Positions 1-9,939 of a stretch of 64,000 nucleotides of DNA are shown here, piece by piece. The position numbers and the translations under genes are program-made. The DNA is taken from the NCBI GenBank assembly GCA_907163375.1, contig CAJQUW010007096.1, forward strand, positions 1 through 64,000. Reading direction: 5' to 3'. The stretch's first letter is position 1. Every line of letters starts with the position of its first letter. This DNA comes from Prostheceraeus crozeri (lineage: Eukaryota; Platyhelminthes; Polycladida; Euryleptidae). The notes under the pieces were generated by a model. The model saw only the letters and a program-made list of their open reading frames with translations. It did not search any database and was not told the origin of the DNA.

Positions 1-249
1 TTGATATGATCCATGGATTGTATCAACATGTCAAAAGATAATGCAAAACGCATGCGAATTTTCTGAATATCTTTTAGACAAAGCAAGCAATGGCCACTGG
101 ATTTCTAATGGCTCTCTTTCTACGTATTATGCAACTTTTGACTGAAGGAAAATAGAATTAGCACCATACTTTTGGCTTCAGATCTATCTTAAAATTTGAA
201 TCTTTGGAATGTTTTTGCTGAGTTTTTATATTCACCTCTAATGTATATT

Positions 250-973
250 GTCCGGCAGCCAGAACGAGTTTCTGCAGGGAACGTGGCCGAAACTGAGACT
301 TTCACAGAATGTTGTACACCCTATGTGTACTACGAATCGGCACGTCTGCCGAGTTCTAATTAGTCCTCTTCTTGTTAGACACGATCGAAGAAAAGCACAT
401 GTCAATCCAATAGATCGCAGATTGAAGTTTTTAGTTAAAATGAAATTTTGTATGTTTTCGCTTATTGCGACGAAAATACTATGTCTAGAGTCACAATTTT
501 TGACGTGGAATGACTTCACGTCATTTTCCATCATGTGCATGTGTCATAATCATGTTTCTGGTCGACAATGCATGCAAGAATTTGACTAAATGGGGGGTTG
601 AATTGCTCAAAATACTTGTGTCTGCCGGCATGAGGAGGCTTGCCGATTCTGGATGTGTTTAGCTTCATAGACAGGGTTGCATGCACATGACTAGAAAATG
701 ACCTGAAGACATTCCACGTCAAAAATTGTGGCTCTAGACATAGTATTTTCGTCGCAATAAGCGAAAACATACAAAATTTCATTTTAACTAAAAACTGCAA
801 TCTGCGATCTATTGGATTGACATGTGCTTTTCTTCGATCGTGTCTAACAAGAAGAGGACTAATTAGAACTCGGCAGACGTACAGATTCGTAGTACACATA
901 GGGTGTACAACATTCTGTGAAAGTCTCAGTTTCGGCCACGTTCCCTGCAGAAACTCGTTCTGGCTGGCGGACT
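250..973. mobile_element. Foldback (long inverted-repeat) element, copy A
   Basis: Two arms of about 295 bp (250-543 and 679-973) are near-complete reverse complements, separated by a loop of about 135 bp. The outer ends read GTCCGGCAGCCAGAACGAG and its complement. Arms this long around a short non-coding loop are typical of foldback or long-TIR non-autonomous DNA transposons. The open frames that run through each arm are mirror products of the inverted repeat and show no known domain. Related copies lie at 1884-2618 and 46812-47104. I see no clear target duplication for this copy. The superfamily is unknown. Confidence 0.85.
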
Positions 974-1883
974 ATTATTGCGGCATCAATTCTAGATGAA
1001 ATAGGTTGAGATTGCACAAAGGATTCTTCCTATCAATGTAAAGATTCAAGGAAAGATCAATGCTATTCCTAGATATTCACCAATGCAAAGTTTTTGAATT
1101 TAAATTTGAAATTTTCTGCTTATTATGCATGTATGCTTAAAATTTGAAATTCTAATTTCAAATATGATTTTTTGTGTTATTTTTTTTACTTATTTAGTTC
1201 TGCACCTAATCAGCAATTATTGAACACTCAGGAGTTCTTTAGCCTCAGTGTCTCGATAAAAGTTCACTGAATTTGGTTGTTTCTTCACCTGCAGAAATGA
1301 AATACTAAAATGTGCGATTTTAGTGCGATTTGAGCTGAACTAAAAGTTTGAATTATTTGACCTTTGACTTCATCTAATACAATGTTGTAATCTCATTACG
1401 ATTAATAATCATCATTTTATTAACCACCTTGACCAGATCGTTCAATTAGTGTACGGTTTATTAGCTTTTGTTGTCATTTTCCATTTCAAATAGTGATCTA
1501 ATGGAAATTTGTCAAACATTGGATCCTTTTACCTTTGACCTTCACGTCAGTTCAGGGATGACCTTAGAAATGAAAATAATGCTGTTTTTCTGAATCCCCC
1601 TTCAATGCCCTTCGATTGATATGTGTTTTAGCAAACTTGGTCTAATAGATTGGGAGATCAGCGTGGGGGGCGAAATTTTGTCCCCCATTGGGGCGCGTTC
1701 GGAAAAATAACCCAGTGGGCGAGGGATAACCCTTAGAGATCTGAGGGGTGAGTTAAGCCGAAAAAGGCTTGATGCTTCGTCCATTCTAAGTGATATACCC
1801 GTATTAAACTAAACTAACAGACTGTCGGTATTTCGCTTTCAAGATTTTATCGATTATACAGAATTCATAATGGTGAAGCTATC
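974..1883. other. Spacer between two foldback elements
   Basis: AT-rich sequence with no recognisable gene, RNA or repeat. A somewhat GC-richer patch at about 1600-1770 has an open frame on the minus strand, but its translation resembles nothing I know. Confidence 0.5.
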
Positions 1884-2618
1884 TAGTCCGGCAGCCAGAA
1901 CGAGTTTCTGCAGGGAACGAGGCCGAAAGTGAGACTTTCACAGAATGATGTACACCGACACCCTATGCCTACTTCGAATCGGCACGTCTGCCGAGTTCTA
2001 GTGAGTTCCTCTTCTTGTCAGACAAAATCAAAGAAAGACACATGCAAATCCAATGGGGGACGCAGATTGCAGTTTTTGACTAAAATGAAATTTGGTATGT
2101 TTTCTCTGATTAAACGAAAAGTACTTAACCCAGAGTTATAATTTTTGGCATCGAATGTCTTCAGGTCATTTCCTTTCATTTTCATACACCCCTGTATATA
2201 TAGCTAAGCCCATTTAGATTTGGCGAGCCTCTTAGTGTTGGCAAACACAAACATTTTGAGCGACTTTATCCACATTCAACCATATTCTCACATACATTGC
2301 CGATTAGATGCATGATAAAAGCACATGCACGTCATAGGAAATGACCTGAAGACATTCGTGCCAAAAATTATAACTCTGGGTTAAGTACTTTTCGTTTAAT
2401 CAGAGAAAACATACCAAATTTCATTTTTAACCAAAAACTGCAATCTGCGTCCCATTGGATTTGCATGTGTTTTTCTTTGATTTTGTCTAACAAGAAGAGG
2501 AACTCACTAGAACTCGGCATACGTGCAGATTTGTAGTAGGCATATGGTGCACATCATTCTGTGAAAGTCTCACTTTCGGCCTCGTTCCCTGCAGAAACTC
2601 GTTCTGGCTGCCGGACTA
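1884..2618. mobile_element. Foldback element, copy B
   Basis: Arms at 1884-2190 and 2321-2618 are reverse complements. The termini are TAGTCCGGCAGCC and GGCTGCCGGACTA. Arm sequence is clearly homologous to copy A but diverged, with small indels. The loop of about 130 bp is unrelated to the loop of copy A as far as I can see. The 4-bp sequence TATC lies directly outside both ends (left ...GCTATC, right TATCTGG...), a possible short target duplication. There is no coding capacity. Non-autonomous; superfamily unknown. Confidence 0.85.
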
Positions 2619-3955
2619 TATCTGGCGTTCGTGAGCTGTTAATGTAATAATTGCTAGATGTACCTGCCATTCGTTTTCTATTTCCAAACGCTGCGTGAAA
2701 GAAAGACGAAACTAATTGTTTTTAAGCCGAATTGTCTGTCCTTGTTCATGAATGAATAACTATGAAAGACATTTCTAAAAATGGATTAAGTTTCATTGCA
2801 ATATTAATGTATGGAAAAGGCTTGCATGTTCCTCGATGAACGATTTTCTCATCAGGCGGTTTGTTGAGGCACTTAATGAAAAGCCATCTGAGCATGTGTA
2901 TTCTGAGCTGAGATTGACGAATTATTCGAAAATCAATTTCGTTTAATAGGACTGCAGAGCTTGTTATGTCAGGAGATTTCAGTCTTCTCAAAGAATTATA
3001 TGCCGGGTAGAAAATGTGAATGATGACTTTTGCAAGTGGTAGTCTGCATAGAACAAAGTATAATGAATCAATTACAATTGTTTCATTCGAAATTACATGA
3101 GGTCGACCTACAATCACATTAGGGCATGTTTGCTTCAAACATAATAGACGATGCATTTGCACGACACTCCCACAAATGTCCCCGCTTGTCACGATTTCGT
3201 TCGCATACATTTAGCAGACTGAATTCAAAATCCAAAAATGAACATTGTATAAAAATACTCAGGTTTTAGATATAAAGAAGGCAGATACTGAAGTAAATCC
3301 TTGCTTTAATAGAGTGGATAATAGTTACAAGCCTTAACTGAGTCATTTAAACTCGCACCTGTAGGTAAATCTCATCCCCATTCAGGAAGCACATAAAATC
3401 AACTATTCCGTTATTAGAAAATCCAGAGATCCACTCTGATATCTTTGCTATGACTATCAGTTACGTAACTTTGCATTAACAATTCACACTTCACACTTAA
3501 GATAGCCTAGTTCCTTTATTAAACAATCTAGGTGTCAATAAGAGACTAGAAACATCAAAATGTCACGTTTAATTTCAGATCAATGTTATATTATTTATTT
3601 AGTGGGCGTTATTTCACACCATTGTGATACACAACTCCATCAGTGAAGTCAATTATTGTCAGCATCGGAAGAGACGTTGGACAGTTGAAATAATGAGCTA
3701 CGTCGATTAAAACAAAAGCAGAAATGAAAATTTACCGAGTAAGATTGAACTAACATATTTTAAAGTCTGCAAGCTACAAGTGTACTGCAAGTCAGTAACT
3801 TCATGACTAAAATTGTGCATTAAAACAATGAAATTTACTACTCAAAAACGTTCAACCAGATTGAGAACAAAGTTCTCTGGATAACCATGACAACTCTGGA
3901 TACTATGAAAAAGTTGTAGTATTTATTAATTTCGCTATCAAAAGCACGATTAATC
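2619..3955 (-). other. Unrecognised region with weak minus-strand coding-like stretches
   Basis: On the minus strand a stretch from 3450 down to 3359 is open and protein-like, including a VDFMCFLNGDEIYLQ segment, and ends in CAG followed by GTGCGA, a good donor. About 140 bases further on, an acceptor-like TTGAATTCAG precedes open frames that run to 2746. One frame reads through CERNRDKRGHLWECRANAS, and another, 154 codons long, overlaps it. The frames do not join cleanly across the proposed intron, so this is either a decayed gene piece or chance. I do not recognise the family. The rest is AT-rich with no visible feature. Confidence 0.2.
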
Positions 3956-4141
3956 ATGCCTAATACTAGGTCTCTATTCCATTACTTTGGTATGGGATCG
4001 CCCTTCGCACTCACTCTTGCAAACCTCTTCATTTTAGAGTTGGAACGTAATTGGCGTGGAACTATAAGAGTGGACTATAGTCCTATCTATTATTATAAAT
4101 ATGTAAATGACTGGATATGTAGGCCTATTTTTGATAATTAA
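3956..4141 (+). pseudogene. Reverse-transcriptase fragment, possibly Penelope-like
   Basis: A 61-codon open stretch contains FGMGSPFALTLANLFILELE followed by a YYKYVNDW segment. This is the spacing of the MGSP...LANLF motif and the catalytic YVDD-type box in reverse transcriptases of Penelope-like elements and some relatives. In the usual YVDD box both positions are aspartate. Here the first is asparagine, so the fragment cannot be a working polymerase. No further domain is seen on either side. It is a short relic just upstream of a SINE. Confidence 0.45.
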
Positions 4142-4150
4142 AATAAAGTA

Positions 4151-4305
4151 ATATCGAAAGAGAATGACAGCTATTAAGTAAATACAAGACACCAACACCC
4201 TTGATTCCCCGACCGCACTCGCCTGACCTAGGAATCAAACCGAAGTCCGCGGTGGAGACGAGCTCGCACCTTCTTCACTAGGCCACGCTGACGGTTCAAA
4301 AGGAA
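4151..4305 (-). mobile_element. tRNA-derived SINE
   Basis: Read on the minus strand, the head resembles a tRNA gene with an A-box-like GTGGCCTAGTG and a B-box-like GGTTTGATTCC. It is followed by a body beginning GGGGAATCAAGGGTGTTGG that runs to about 4151. The last 60 bases recur at 6073-6132, which supports a repeated family rather than a single tRNA pseudogene. RNA polymerase III would drive such elements internally. Confidence 0.6.
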
Positions 4306-4355
4306 TGAAGGAGAAGTCATCTCTAAGTGATATCGACAGCATATTGTCCTATTAT

Positions 4356-5963
4356 ACCTTTGCATTTTCAGTTTGGTCAAAGGTAGTTTCAATTTAGTAC
4401 AAATAAGATCAATTGGTCAATGTAAATCCATTTTCGGCAAACGTAAGTAACTTCAAACTGGTCATTGATAAGTAGCAACGATTTCGTCAAAGTGACTAAC
4501 TGCGTCATCCCGCTTTTGCAAATCACAATCAATTTAGTCAAAGTGATTTCATATTGATCAGTGTTCAGCGAACGTGTCATTCTGGTCAATCTGGTTTCTG
4601 TAGGTATATATACCAAAGGCTCTAATGAAAATCTGCAGTCAATCTGGCATCACTGAATATGCAGAGGGGAGCTTATCAAGCTATCATTAATGTTAATCGC
4701 GAACGTTTGGTTGACGCCTTCATTGAAGGTCGAGATTATCAAGAGTTGGCAAGAAATTTAAACATTGCCCGTCAAACTGCTCGTAACATCATAGTTAATT
4801 TCATGATGAACGGTAGAGTAGAGCGGCAGAATCGAGGAGGGGCAAGACATCACAAGTTCGACGATGAAATGAGATCCTATTTGATATCAAAAATAGAAGA
4901 GAAGCCAACTATCACACTCAAAGAGCTCAAGGAGAAAATGCGTATGGACTTACCCGATAAACCTGCTGTCAGTCATCAATGCATCAGTAAGCAAATTGAT
5001 GGCATGTTTTATACTCTCAAAGATGTTCGGGCAGCACCGGTGCAGTGGAATACACCTCAAGTAAAGGAAGAGAGAAGTGTCTTCGCCAATTGGATGATGG
5101 GTGACGGTCTGCATACACACAAGGTGTTTCTTGATGAGTTTGGATGCAATGTGTGGACAGCCAGAACTAAAGGAAGATCCATATGCGGTGATCGCGCGGT
5201 TCGTATTGTGGAAGGACAAAGAGGTCAAAATGTCACCATCTGCTTGGCTGTAAGTCCCATACTTGGTGTTGTCCATTATTCCATCTTCGCTGGCGGAATG
5301 ACCAAAGAAAGATTCAGTGATTTTTTGGTTGAACTTGGTGAATTAATGGCCATCGTCAATGGTAACTACGTTGTTTTATGTGACAACGCCAGGCCTCACA
5401 TGGATGCTCCAGGATTCGGTAATCAGCAGCAAGGCTATCTTCGACATCTTCCGACAAATTCTCCTTTTCTAAATGCTTGTGAGATGGCAGGATCCTGCTT
5501 GAAAGCGGCTGTGAAACGAAGTTTGTCGGAGCCACATATTCAAGCTGAAATTTACAATCGTACTTCTCCTGGTAATCTACAACTGCGAAGGATTCGTGTT
5601 GTTTCGCGTGAATTGGATAACTGTTTACCGGTTGTTACTATTCAGAAGTGCAATAGTTTTCTGACTCATGTGATGAAGTACATTCCAGCATGTATTCGTA
5701 GAGATGATATATACGATTGAAAAAAAACATATACAAATGGAATTAAATAATTTTACTTTGATTAAATTGAAATTACTTTAACAAGCTAAATTATCTATGA
5801 CTAATTTGATGATTACTTTGACCGATCGATTTTACTTTGACTAACTGCATTTTTACTTTGACGAAATTAAATTACTTTAGACTCCACCGACTAAATAGAA
5901 ATTACTTGAAGCGAATCAGACTAATTCGAAATTACATTTGACCAAATTGGAAGCGCAAAGGTT
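4356..5963 (+). mobile_element. IS630/Tc1-mariner-like DNA transposon, nearly intact
   Basis: The ends are inverted repeats: ACCTTTGCATTTTCAG at the left and the complement of ACCTTTGCGCTTCCAATTTG at the right, both continuing into TTTGGTCAAA. Behind each end lies an array of degenerate repeats of a GGTCAAAGTAATTTC-like motif: about seven to nine at 5735-5960 pointing inward and several at 4371-4600. Such arrays are plausible transposase binding sites. A single open transposase gene lies between them (4659-5720). The flanking bases TAT occur on both sides, so a TA-type target duplication is possible but not clean. A TATATATA box at about 4606 could serve as promoter. Confidence 0.8.
4659..5720 (+). 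CDS. IS630-like DDE transposase
   Basis: A 353-residue open frame without introns. Residues about 12-60 form a helix-turn-helix domain (RERLVDAFIEG...ELARNLNIARQTARN) that would bind the element ends. The catalytic core follows the DDE_3 (IS630/Tc1-mariner) pattern: D159 in FLDEFGCNVWT, D242 in VLCDNARPHMD and E275 in SPFLNACEMA. The last two acidic residues are separated by 32 residues, shorter than the usual 34 or more of IS630/Tc1 relatives, so a small internal loss or an unusual spacing is possible. The protein would cut and paste the flanking element. The ATG at 4659 is the first in frame and lies about 50 bases after a TATA-like box. No stop interrupts the frame, so the copy looks young. 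Confidence 0.85.
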   Translation: MQRGAYQAIINVNRERLVDAFIEGRDYQELARNLNIARQTARNIIVNFMMNGRVERQNRGGARHHKFDDEMRSYLISKIEEKPTITLKELKEKMRMDLPDKPAVSHQCISKQIDGMFYTLKDVRAAPVQWNTPQVKEERSVFANWMMGDGLHTHKVFLDEFGCNVWTARTKGRSICGDRAVRIVEGQRGQNVTICLAVSPILGVVHYSIFAGGMTKERFSDFLVELGELMAIVNGNYVVLCDNARPHMDAPGFGNQQQGYLRHLPTNSPFLNACEMAGSCLKAAVKRSLSEPHIQAEIYNRTSPGNLQLRRIRVVSRELDNCLPVVTIQKCNSFLTHVMKYIPACIRRDDIYD

Positions 5964-6072
5964 ATTGACAGAACGCTAACAGCGTTCATATTGTAGCGAG
6001 ACAGCATATCAGCATGTCATACGACTACGTCACAGTGTATCATGACAACAAAGGTCTGTCGTAGTTCATTGA

Positions 6073-6132
6073 ATATCGAAAGAGAATGACAGCTGTTAAG
6101 TCAATACAAGACACCAACACCCTTGATTCCCC
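6073..6132 (-). repeat. Second copy of the SINE tail
   Basis: Sixty bases match the tail of the SINE at 4151-4210 with very few differences, in the same orientation. The head is absent. The two copies bracket the IS630-like transposon as direct repeats about 1.9 kb apart. Confidence 0.7.
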
Positions 6133-6143
6133 GCTGTCATTAG

Positions 6144-6345
6144 GCTACAAAGCAATGTAAGTAATGCTACAAAGCAATGTACAGTAAGTAATGCTACAAA
6201 GCAATGTAAGTAATGCTACAAAGCAATGCAACTTATGCTACAAACCAATGTAAGTAATGTTACAAAGCAATGTAAGTAATGTTACAAAGCAATGTAAGCA
6301 ATGCTACAAAGCAATGTAAGTAATGCTACAAAGCTATGTAAGTAG
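6144..6345. repeat. Tandem repeat, 22-bp unit, nine copies
   Basis: Nine tandem units of GCTACAAAGCAATGTAAGTA plus AT, 22 bp each. One unit carries a 5-base insertion and others have single changes. It begins 11 bases after the SINE-tail copy. There is no spacer diversity, so this is a minisatellite. Confidence 0.9.
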
Positions 6346-8914
6346 CTTCTGTGCAACTTTTGGGCGATCAACTAATCTGTGGAAGTTGTTATGATAAATT
6401 TGACAAGTAGTCAGGTTCCTCTTTGGGCAGGAAGTGAGACAATAACTGAAAGTATTTTTCCGAGACATACGTTGACCGTGATGCATTTAAACCAAAATCA
6501 CTGAAATGAAAACACATGTATCCATTTTAAGCACATTTGACCAGGTTATGTCTGAAACACTTCAAGCGAGAGACTACTATTCAAGAACAGAAAGTATTTT
6601 TGGTATAATTATTAAACTTCTGAGTGCTTAGACCCGACACCAGCAATCAATTAGCCTATTACTACTGATTTACTACTGAATTTTAGTAAATAGCCTTGAT
6701 CATTAGATGTATTCAAGTAGTGCTTGAAGTTCTCAGCAAACGTGCAGGCATTAACGAAGTAGAAATCAATATAATTCGTAGCACTACACAAACGAGAAGT
6801 TTTACTGATCAACCGTGATTACAAATAATCCTGTTACATTGAAATCATAATATCCATATTGAATCATTCAAACTTTATCACTTTATCTATTATATGTCAA
6901 TAATCAATAAAACTAACAGCATGTATTTTTATACTATATGTTACATGTAAGGAGGATATGTAGATACATTTACATTTAGTGATGGGATCCACATAAAATC
7001 TGTTAGTGTCAATTTGCTAAATCTTGGGTACCCTCGAGATTGAGGAAAGAAGGCCCAAGATCTAACCTTGCTTGTGTTCTGTTAAATGTTTGACATATTT
7101 GGACCCCCTCTCACAGCATCTTCCGATTTCTTTAATTTACTCATTCTCAACCATGAAAATTGACAGCAATACAGCCTCTAGAATGGAAGTTGAACTTCAT
7201 GCAATACACAATAGGAGTATGGAAATCGCGCGCATTTTCAATTAGACACAGTTTTCAATGTCTGTATTGGATTAGAATCAGCCACAAATCAAAGCTTTTA
7301 ATTGGCCATTCATGCCCAACTTAGCTCCTCGACTGTGCCGCGACTTTGAGGCCATTTCCATTCCAGTCAACTTCAGACAAACAGTCTATATCTGTGTTCT
7401 CAACCCCATTATTATCAGAGAGCTTCAGCTCACAACTTCTCCATAACCGGATGCCGAACCTATTTAACTGTCTCTTCGTTAGTGAAACTTGTAAAAACCT
7501 ATTTAGACCTACTACAAGTTTGGAGCACGCAAGCTTGCTCTGTGTTTAAATTGAAGTAATTCAGTTCTCAAAAAAGTGTTAAGGGCCATGGGGCACAATC
7601 TAGAGAACGTACTATCCGCACCTCTGATTCTGGCGTAGATCAGAAATAGAGTATGTTAATAAGTAAATGCAAGTTGAAACGATTGACTAGCATCATCAGA
7701 AGGAACTATCGTAAATGAACTGCGCATTAGTTGCGATGCATTTATTTATCAAAAACGCAGAACCTGCTATTCAGTATTCCGTAGAAAAATGAGACAAAAC
7801 ACCTGAGGTTTATAATGTAATGATTCTCCATTTTGGTTGGTGAATTCACTGTATTGTTAGACTGAAATAATTCAGTTTTCAAATAAAACTGCTAAGAGCT
7901 AAAATCAAACAGCATGTTATTGATGAAAGTTTTAGAATTCTCTAATGGGAAAATTTTGATTTTGCCTCTACAAATAATGTTGAAATAAAACGATTATTGT
8001 GCTCTATAAGTTTGTTATGCTGACTGTTCAAGTGCAGAAGTGAGAAAAATATATGCTGAACGGCATAAATTTTGAAGCAATTGAAGAGCTGCTAAATATG
8101 ATAGATTCAACGTACACTCAGGATAAAAATACTTTTGTTCGAATTCTTTGGATTATCGGCTGAATTCTGTGACTTCTTTGGGTGAATTTATAATGTTAGA
8201 GATGTTCTGGCTGTGTTTAGGAAAGATAATTAACCCAGACGATGATTGGAAATCCTGATTCCCCGGCAATGCACGATTGCTGAGGAAGCCGACTGCAAGA
8301 ATGTGTCCTTAAACGGTCGTCGTGCAAGCGATTATGGACAGGAAGAACGGTAATTTGGCTATTTTTGGACGGATTCATTCATTTATGCAGCGTCTAGATA
8401 TTCGTTTTGCAAAGTTATGATGATCTATGGTAACGGTTGACGTGAGCATGGTGTCCTGGATGCTATAAATACAAGTTGAATCTTATCAAATTTAGTGAAT
8501 TTTCAGTTGTTGCAAATTTTATGACGTTCAGTGTACACTCTGCATCGACATTTGAATCTTCTCATCTTCATATGTAGAAGTTTTACGCTGTACTACAATT
8601 GAGAGAGTGCATTCCGTAAATGGCTAAAAAATTAATGCTATTATCTCCCCTTGCATTATTCAATAGTCAACCTTATCTTTCTCAAAGTCACAAAGCTTTA
8701 TGTAAATTCAGTGGTCAATTTTGATTATCTTTTTTGTTTCTTTGCTCTTCAACTGCGTCTGAAATTTTATGGCCTTTACTCCAAAATGACAATATGAAAT
8801 ACTGTAGGCCATTTTTGATGATATACACTGTGTACACTGTGTTGCGAAAATATGTGTATATGTATATGCATTGTCGATAATGATATCATATCTGATTGAA
8901 TTTCTAACCGGTAG
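6346..8914. other. Intergenic sequence without recognised features
   Basis: AT-rich DNA. I see no coding stretch with a known domain, no RNA gene and no clear repeat. Confidence 0.5.
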
Positions 8915-9565
8915 GTACGATTCTACTTCTTACGAGCATGAAACCGTGGAAAGCTTCTGTTACCTAGGTGACGTGCTTGACGCTGGAGGAGGATGTGATG
9001 CTGCTGTCGCCGCGAGAATACGCACTGGTTGAAGAACATTCCATGAACTGTCAGCTTCCTGAACATCAAGAGTGCCAACATTGAGCATGAATGGAAAGAT
9101 TTTCAAAGCCTGCATCCAAAGTTGTATGCCGTACGCAAGCGAAACATGGGCACTGAAAGCAGAGAGCGAAATAACGCTGGATACGGCTGAGATGTCCATG
9201 GTGCGTCGAATGTGCGGTGTGTCACTCGGGGAACGCTACTCAAATGCGGAATTGAGAGCGCGCTTGGACTTAGAGCGCATAAGCAACATCATTCTCAGAA
9301 ATCGTTTGAGATGATTTGGACATGTGTACCGAAAGAAGGAAGAAGACTGGGTAAAGAAAGTTTGGAAGTTGGAAGTGACGGGAAAAAGACTGGTGTCCAA
9401 AGAAGGCGTGGAACGAAACGGTGGCATCTGATTGCAATCTCCTTAATGTGGCAACTGAAACAGTCCTTAGCTGTCAGACTTGGAGGAGATCTACAAGGAG
9501 AAACAGTCTGCCCAATGACATTGGAACAACGGACTGAAAACGCGGAAGTAAGTAAGTAAGTAGGT
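8915..9565 (+). pseudogene. LINE 3' fragment (RTE-like), decayed
   Basis: The reading starts ESFCYLGDVLDAGGGCDAA, continues with an IFKACIQSCMPYASETWAL segment, then MVRRMCGVSLGERYSNAEL and FGHVYRKKEEDWVKKVW. These are the C-terminal landmarks after the reverse-transcriptase domain of RTE/BovB-like and related LINEs. The frame shifts near 9070, and two in-frame TGA codons (near 9034 and 9313) sit where relatives have tryptophan, consistent with G-to-A or C-to-T decay. A short (AAGT)n tail at about 9546-9565 marks the 3' end. The endonuclease and polymerase core are absent, as usual for 5'-truncated LINE copies. Confidence 0.8.
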
Positions 9566-9841
9566 TCTGGATCTGGCTCAGCTACCTGCACAGAGTGCTT
9601 TATGCTGGAGGCTGGTTGCCCAGGGAACAGCACCCGTCATCGAAGAGATAACGTAGTAGGTCCTAACCTAATGAAAGTATCTAGCATGAAGCATGATCCT
9701 GTGATTGCGACAAGGAAAAGTTAAAAAAAGTCATACTCGCAAGCAGATTCGGCGATACGCCACTCTTCCATGTGGCCGACTTCCATTTATCCAACTCCCA
9801 TCTGTTTTGTGTTGAGTGTTGTGCAAGAATGTAGAGTGTAC

Positions 9842-9937
9842 CTATTTTAAAAGTCTTAGGTTTGACCCGACCAAGGTTTGAACCAAGGTCTCCCGGACGC
9901 AGTGCGAATACTCTACCACAAGGCCACGCAGGCAGGT
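9842..9937 (-). mobile_element. tRNA-derived SINE head
   Basis: On the minus strand, TGGCCTTGTGGTAGAGTATT (A-box region) and GGTTCAAACCT (B box) are spaced as in a tRNA. They are followed by a short body ending AAGACTTTTAAAATAGG. No complementary acceptor stem is visible, so it is a SINE head and not a working tRNA gene. Confidence 0.65.
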
Positions 9938-9939
9938 GT

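Noticed and set aside
248-999. Open frames of 60-122 codons on both strands in the foldback arms
   Set aside because: The same peptide appears from both arms because they are inverted copies; there is no domain and the frame is broken in copy B.
6144-6345. Regular repeats as a CRISPR array
   Set aside because: Units are directly adjacent without unique spacers, and the DNA is animal-like.
9072-9633. Overlapping frames on both strands near 9.2-9.6 kb
   Set aside because: Shadows of the LINE fragment; only the + strand frame with MVRRMCGVSL makes sense.
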